DNA of 64,000 nt, from contig QKYT01000220.1 of NCBI GenBank assembly GCA_003550305.1, forward strand, positions 17,798 to 81,797, written 5' to 3'. The DNA is from Glomus cerebriforme. Lineage: Eukaryota > Glomeromycota > Glomeromycetes > Glomerales > Glomeraceae. Within the stretch, counting starts at the first letter, position 1, and each line of letters begins with the position of its first letter. A program made the position numbers and the translations under genes. The notes beneath the pieces were generated by a model. It ran no database searches. It had not been told where the DNA came from and saw only the letters and a list, made by a program, of their open reading frames with translations. Below are positions 56,095 to 64,000 of the stretch, one piece after another.

Positions 56095-59000
56095 TTAAAT
56101 GAGAAAAATAGATTCATACCCTTCGAGGACTGGCACACCACCTCGGAGTGGTTTGGCAATACGACCGAAATTTATGCTAGAAGCAATGGAATTTGATTTT
56201 TGGGCTACAAAATTTTATTAATTATTAATTAATTAATTTTAATCGTCAGAAACAAATTATGTAAGAAAAAATTATAACAATACATACATCGTGCTTGTTC
56301 TAAACGTTCTCGCACTGCTTGTAATTGTGCTTCGAATCTTTTTAAATTAGATTAAGTTAGTAACAATCCTAACGAAATATAATTTATATAATTTATATAC
56401 ATATACATATATATTATATAACTTACTTTTGATTTTGTGTAGTTAATTTTTCCTGTGCATCTTGCAATAAGGCTTCCAGAGCCTGGATACGTTCATTACG
56501 GGCAAGAAGTTTTCGCTCTGCGATGGCTACTTCTTTTTTAAGTGATGAATTTTGTTCAACAAGCTGAAAAGAAATAAATTATGAGCATAAAGTTTTTACT
56601 GCTAAATTCATAACAATTTGATTGTAATATATAAAGCTTACTTGTTTCTGTACATTTGTAAGTTGTTCTAAATTCCTTTCTAAAAATGCCATCTTTTTTT
56701 GTTGTGCCTTATTATTGCTATTACGTAAAACGTTGTTATATTGTTCTCTTGTCTCATCTAATGAGATTTCAAGTTCCACAACTTTTTCACAACGATTTTG
56801 TAAATCGCGCATAAGAGCTTTCTTCATGACATCAAAATCAGCCAATTGTTGTGCCATTGTCTTGCGGATACGTTCCATATCTTTTTCTTTTTCCGCAACA
56901 TTCTTTTGTCCTCCTTCAGATTTAGCTTCTTTATCACTAATAACAGTCTGCTTTTTTTTTACAAATTAATGATGTACAAGAATGTGATGTACAAGAATGA
57001 GTAATTAAACATGAATAATATACATCCAGAAGTAATTTTTACATTACCTGTAATTCCTCATTAACTCTCTTCAAATCAGCAAGAGCACTATAAATATTTA
57101 ATAAGATATATATTAGCAAACCCAGTATAATTGAAACTATTGTAATAAAATTCGTAACCAACCTATTGAGTTTATGTAATTCTTCATTCTTCTTTTCTAA
57201 TTCTTGTTTTAGTTCATCAATTTCTTTTTGTTGAACTTCCTTCTTGGCAACAAACTGTGCTTCCAATTTACCCTAACAAAGTCAATAATTACAGTTAATA
57301 TAACAAATATTATTATTATACCATAATTAAGTAATCATGCAGTGTAACTTACTCTTAATTCTGCTATTGTCTCAGTGATATCAATATTGTTATTTGCCTC
57401 CTCCTCGGCAATTGTCTTATCTAAAAGAATTTAAAATTCAAAGGGAAAAAAATATATTTATATATTTACCTTAGTAAAAGCAATTGTTTATATTATTACT
57501 TACCCAACAATTCCTCATATTCGAGTTCAAGTGTGGTTAAGCGGATTTCAAGTTCATCTCTCTTTCTTGTCAAATGTTCATTTTCATAATGTAATTCATT
57601 AATTGTTTGTTCATGTTGTGAAACCAAACTCTTTGAATCAGATAATTCACGTCGTAACGTTGAAAGTTCTTCCATTGTAAGTGGGGTGCTGTTATCTCCA
57701 CCGATTGTTTCAAGTTTGAGTAATGTATCCCGAATTTGCTGTTCTTTCTTTGAGATAACGCCTGATGGGTCAAGCTCAGCAAGCATAGCAGCCATTTTCT
57801 CTTGCTTCTTTTGCTCTTTGTCACCTTCCTTTTGAGAAAGTCTGAGCTCTGAAAGTGCTTTCTATATAAGAATATATTGCATGAAAGTTAGCAAAACGAT
57901 AACTTATCAAATTCATTAATTTCTATAACAGGAAAATGACATTTTTAATTTACCTTAAGCGATTCTAATTCAGCGGATAGTTCCAGATTAGCCTCACGCA
58001 AACTGTCCATTGTAATAGCACCTTCTTTATTTTCATAAGTGACTTTTTCTAATTGCACTTTAAGCTCATTGAGCTCAGATTCCATCTGCTTATTTTCCTG
58101 TTGAAAAGATACACAAGATTTAGAAATTTTTTACTAAATTAAATATAACCTTTATAACATATATCAAATACAACACCTTTGTAATTGTATCTTCTTGTGA
58201 CTTATAGAAGACAAGCTCTTCTTTCATTTCGTTTAATAATTTCTCTTGATTTGCTAATACTGACTCTTTTTCAGCAATTTGGTCTGTAAGCTCATTTTCT
58301 CGTTTTAAGAATTCCTCTCGTTCATCTTTCTCTAAAATTGGTGCAGGAGTGCCTGGTCGAGAATCCATCTCTCTCTTTGCAGCTTCTATTGCAGGATTAG
58401 CCGGAGTAGTTGGCGTTGGAGGTTGAGTCGGAGCCGAAGAAGCTTTGTCCATAGAAGCCCATTTTTCTTTTGGAACTGTACCACCAGCACGCCAAACACC
58501 AACTTCGCCCTCAAGGGCTGAAATATATTGTTGGAAGCTAACAGCCTCATTTTTGGCCTTCTTAAGAAGTGCTTTAAGTTCAGCGGGACTAAGTTCAGCA
58601 TTGACTCTGGCTTTATTCTTAATACTCTTAGCTCTATAAAGAGAGAATATTTGAATTTGTTATATTGAAAAATTTAGGTCAAAAATATTATTAATATTAT
58701 TGATGATTTTACATACCTCATACCAAATCTTAGGGTACTTAGCGTTTCAGCTTCATTGAAAGATGATGGAGAACAATTTATAATTAAAGTTGTTCTGGAG
58801 TTACCACCAAGAGATTCTTGAAGAATTCTAGTAAGTTTACTATCACGATATGGAATATGCGTTGACTTTTTAAACGAAAAAAAAAAGAAATTAATTAATA
58901 TCGATCATAGTAATATATTTATGAAATAATATTACGTTATTTTTTCAACATTACCTTTCCATCCGTTAAAGCGTTAATTACCATACCCAACGCCGATAAG

Positions 59001-60640
59001 GATTTGTTAATCTTCTTTGCTTCTTCTAGAGTTTGGCCAGAAGCACCAGTTTTACCGACCTATTTTCCAAAAAAAAAAAAAAGGTAAAAAAAATTTTATA
59101 TTCTAAATGTTATTTTCTGATCCGGTACTTAGTATAGGAATCTGTAGTAACCAGTAAAAATACTTTTTCGCATATAAATCATATTTTTTTCTTCCTTGCA
59201 TGGTTATGTGACTTGTTTATCTTGTTTATGTTATTCTAACTAACTTAACTTTAACTCCCAAATTGATATAAATATGTTGTTGATAATAGCTAGATCTAAA
59301 CTTAATTTGATTTACAAACCTTTTCGGAACCTGCCAGATCGACAAGTGACAATTTACCACTCTTTACACTACCGTCATTGAGATTCTTTTGATTTACGGT
59401 AATAACAAAGATTGAATGTGATCGCGAACTTTCAGCATTCATGTCTATAATTAATTTAAAATGTATTTTGGTTATTTACATTGTTGCAATTGTTCGTAAA
59501 ATAAAAATTTTAAATTAAAAACATACTTGTATATGCTACAATACGAGAATTACCACCACGTTTCATTACTTCATATACTTCTTGTACGGAACTGACATAT
59601 ACTTCCAAAAGACCCTTAACGTATACACCTCTATTCTTTTCTTCATGAATAGGAAGATTGTCGTTTTGGGCTAGAATGAAATATATTATATATTAATAAT
59701 CAAGAAAGATTGCTTGATGAACAAAAATTAGCTAATAAGTCAAATACAAACGATTAAGTAAGTCACGAATCTTTTCCATATAAATTTCCATATAAGAGAC
59801 TTTTACGGTGTATTCCATTGTGGATGGAGAAGAAATAATGCTGTGGAATATCTGTTCCACAATACGAGGAATAAGACCTTTGAATTCTTCGTTATCCATA
59901 TCTCCCTATTAATAAATTATATATGTGTCAGTTAAGTCTAAATTATGAACTCATAAATAATTAAGTTTATTTATTTATACAAACCATCATAGTATGTGTT
60001 TTACCGGAGCCCGTTTGACCATAAGCAAATACAGTTCCATTGTAACCCCCAATGACATCTATTTGAATTATGAGGGAAAAAACATTCAAATTAATACAGT
60101 GTCATCAGACAGAAAAAACTAAATAGTTATATTATACTAGATACCATCGACAATAGGTTTTATGGATTCATCGAAAAAGAATTTCTGTTGTGTTTCTGGC
60201 GGAAATATTCGATCAAATGTAAAATTTCCTTGAAATTCTTTGCCCTGTTATATCAAGAAACAATAAATAATAATCAGATCAGACATCGATTAGTTGATAA
60301 ATAACTTAATCGATAATGCGTGCATTCGGAAGTAATAATCATATTCGGTAATTTATTGATCGTAAAAACTCATTATGTGAAGTTGAAGTTGTTGAATTCC
60401 AGATTGTAAAGTTATTTAATTGACGGCATTTGCTTTTCACGTCATGGTTAAACTTTATTCTCTGTAATGTATCTTATATTTATAAAAAAAAAAAAAAATT
60501 CTGGTGCTGACCTCCATACGACACGAGTCCCCATTATCATCGTAGTTTATAATGGGTACACCACCTTCCCTTATTTCACGAGAATTCTGCGGCCGGAAGC
60601 GGCACACTACTCTGATATTATTTCTATTAGAATCGCCCAT
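56095..60640 (-). CDS. Conventional kinesin (kinesin-1) heavy chain, 920 aa, 18 exons
   Basis: Eighteen exons (60640-60512, 60244-60145, 60058-59985, 59905-59752, 59670-59527, 59444-59320, 59059-58955, 58865-58717, 58633-58177, 58097-57954, 57861-57504, 57420-57353, 57272-57163, 57087-57048, 56950-56642, 56563-56427, 56337-56288, 56204-56095) close to 921 codons. The plus-end microtubule motor carries vesicles and organelles along hyphae. The motor domain (1-~330) has [22 protein letters not shown] (P-loop), NAESSRSHS (switch I), LVDLAGSEK (switch II) and [14 protein letters not shown]. Neck and stalk are long coiled coil with a Pro/Thr-rich break near residue 380-410. The tail contains [10 protein letters not shown], the autoinhibitory IAK motif. 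Length matches fungal KHC. The last ten residues come from simple read-through of the final exon and may differ. Confidence 0.95.
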
Positions 60641-61938
60641 TATGGTTATCTTCTATAAATTTGGATAGATATAAGAGTCTATATGATGTATCTGTAACAA
60701 GATGAAACAAATTGAACATAGTCAAAATATAAATTACAGCATCTAATTTAACTATATAGCTCTTGGAACAACAATAACATTTTAAAATAACGAAACTATA
60801 CATGAGATGAAACTTACTGTTCAGGAGAGTTCCCGTCGTATAAAATTAAACTTATAATTCTTAATAAAAAATCGTAGGCTTTAATTTAAAGGTCCTTTTA
60901 ATTGTAATATGTATAAAAATAAATAATTTATTTTATTTTGGATTTTTTTTTTGTGAAAGATATTTATATTTATAAAGAATTTTTTTTTTTTTTTTTTACT
61001 TTCGAAAATTTGCCTTCGAACTCCTGCGAAGTGGAAGTTGAGGGGAAACTTAAAAAAAAAGGACTAGTTCCTCTTGACCAAAACCTAGCAAGCTGGAATC
61101 GATAGGATTGTCAATATACATAACAACTGAACTGATAAGCTTTTTAACTGTACAATCAAACGTTAAAAGACTTTATGCCGAAATATTGACGTATAGCCAT
61201 GATGTTTCACACTCGTTTCACATACCAATTAATATGTCCAAATTAAGTACAAAGAAGGCCAATAAAAGGTGTTCAACAATAGTGAAAAAATACAAATTTT
61301 TGTATGTTCCTGCGCCCCTTTGTCACCATCATCAAGTAGTTTACCGAGCACAACCCCAATCAACAATATCTTTGATCCCTCTCATCGCAATCTTTGCCTA
61401 AAGAAAAAATTTATGTAACATACTTGTTTAACTTAACTTTTCTTATTAGGTACTTTTCTATTGTTAGTTGCTTTGCGGCATACAGCAACAATAACCTATA
61501 TTCTTATTTAATGTCACTATCTTATGATTTTTGTTTCCAATTTAGTATTGATCTTATAATAATATTTAATTTTCGGCTTTTTTTGTGTTCCGTTAACGCA
61601 GGTCCATTGTATTTACCATTGTGCACATGTTAATACAAACAAATGGGTTAAGAAATTTCCAAGATATTATTACTTCTGATCGTAAAGCTTCATGATTAAT
61701 CAATTATCCAACTGGGTTATGAATCAACATAATAAAGATATTCATTGTCAAAAAAAAAAAGAGAAAAATAAACAATATATTTCTTATTACAAAATCTTTC
61801 AATTAGAAAGCAGTGGTATATCTCAAAATCGTACACTAACTAAAATCAGCAAAGCAGTTCTATATCCAATATAAGTATTGAATAAACTATGGTAAACAAT
61901 ACTGCACTGACCCGGTCATTTGTAGTACTAAAATTGCT
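60641..61938. other. Interval between kinesin start and Rpt3 end
   Basis: The kinesin promoter lies at the left edge. Three plus-strand frames (61108-61401, 61394-61633 and 61692-61874) are open but hydrophobic or low-complexity, with no domains or consistent splicing. Short T- and A-runs near 60945-60995 are present. Nothing else is supportable. Confidence 0.45.
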
Positions 61939-63418
<1,480 letters not shown>

Positions 63419-63579
63419 CAGTAATAAATATTGAAGTAGATTCAAGGTCGAAATCTTTTTATGCCCTTCAAAAATTATGCGTAACTGCATGCGTCATCTA
63501 AGATTTGTGTTACATGAACATTAATCTGCCGATCATATAACAGATCTGATCAAAAAATTTTTTTAAAGCTCGTTTCATA
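63419..63579. promoter_or_regulatory. 161 bp bidirectional promoter of RPT3 and ESF1
   Basis: The two start codons diverge with only 161 bp between them, so both genes must be driven from this stretch or its flanks. It contains ATTATGCGTAACTGCATGCG near 63473. The canonical yeast proteasome element GGTGGCAAA is not seen on either strand. Confidence 0.6.
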
Positions 63580-64000
63580 ATGACTGGTAGTTCTTCGAAG
63601 CCCAAAAAACAAAATAATAAAAATAATAAATCAAAATCAAATGAAATATCTTCTGATGATCCACGTTTCATCCATGTACGAAAGGACCCGCGATTTGTCC
63701 GTCCGAGAAAAAAGGACGTAAAGATCACTTTAGACGATCGTTTCGCTCATATGCTAACCAGTGAAGAGTTTAACGATTCTCGTAAGTTTTATTTTTTTTT
63801 ATAGTTAAAATTACCTTCTATATGAAGTTTTCGCATTCATATGTAATGTATTATATTTTTTTAGTTAAGGTTGATAAATACGGGAGGACAATTTCATCAG
63901 ATAAAGTTGCTAAAGAATTAAAACGATATTATAATTTAAAGGAGGACGAAGATTTATATAAAGATGAATCCTCAAAAACAATCAATAAAAAGGAACATGT
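63580..64000 (+). CDS. ESF1: Pre-rRNA-processing protein ESF1, N-terminal part (runs off window)
   Basis: Exon 1 (63580-63781) and exon 2 (63865 to window end) join in phase across an 83 bp GT-AG intron. ESF1 is a nucleolar protein needed for 18S rRNA processing. The start is a basic tract (SSSKPKKQNNKNN), followed by the characteristic DDPRFIHVRKDPRFVRPRKK and VKITLDDRFAHMLTSEEFND, then KVDKYGRTISSDKVAKELKR and YYNLKEDED. The pattern of DPRF repeats plus a DxRF/FxxMLTxxxF block and KVDKYGR is typical of ESF1. The rest, including the NUC153 domain, lies outside the window. Confidence 0.92.

Noticed and set aside
61108..61874. Small genes between kinesin and Rpt3
   Set aside because: Frames lack domains, shared splicing or codon bias and are explained by AT-rich composition.

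Overview
The window looks like nuclear DNA of an arbuscular mycorrhizal fungus, most likely Rhizophagus or a close relative (Glomeromycotina). That is inference from three things. The sequence is very AT-rich with many short GT-AG introns of about 50-100 bp. It carries typically fungal genes (class IV chitin synthase, Ssr4, conventional kinesin ending in RIAKPLRGG). Its left half holds broken members of families I recall as expanded in these fungi. There are no bacterial operons, tRNA or rRNA genes, or CRISPR arrays.

Left half, about 1-33.6 kb: a repeat-rich accessory compartment. It holds pseudogenes with premature stops (1.6, 3.5-4.3, 5.4-7.2, 14.5-15.6, 16.4-17.2, 18.5-19.2, 21.4-21.8 and 24.0-27.6 kb), two diverged copies of an ~850 bp repeat (2.2 and 21.8 kb), several tandem arrays, and remnants of MULE/FAR1-like and pogo-like transposons. 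A candidate two-gene element (about 22.9-27.8 kb) is flanked by inverted GATTAGATT-type repeats. One lineage-specific gene here is intact: 9 exons, 539 aa, 10333-12511. The clearest structure is a nested insertion. A non-coding, polyadenylated retrocopy with a ~16 bp target-site duplication (28394-33169) contains a complete hAT transposon (29502-32603) with TIRs, a perfect 8 bp TSD and a 747-codon transposase.

Right half, about 33.6-64 kb: a gene-dense core compartment with continuous reading frames. In order: carnitine O-acetyltransferase (-), HYPK-like NatA regulator (-), class IV chitin synthase (-), SUN-domain nuclear envelope protein (-), Dus4 tRNA-dihydrouridine synthase (+), cap-binding CBP20 (-), SRP receptor beta (+), Ssr4-like SWI/SNF-RSC subunit (-), acyl-protein thioesterase (+), a basic/serine-rich nuclear-type protein (+), kinesin-1 heavy chain (-), proteasome ATPase Rpt3 (-), and the start of the ribosome-biogenesis factor ESF1 (+). 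Exon joins were worked out by hand and checked for reading phase. All close in frame except one Ssr4 junction. The genes are unrelated housekeeping functions, not a pathway. CACGTG sites lie upstream of several of them.

The best candidates for something undescribed are the nested retrocopy/hAT structure, the two-gene inverted-repeat element at 23-28 kb, a tandem exon-like array inside it, and a pervasive CAA/CAG/CGA/TGG-to-stop pattern in the left half that suggests cytosine-deamination decay.
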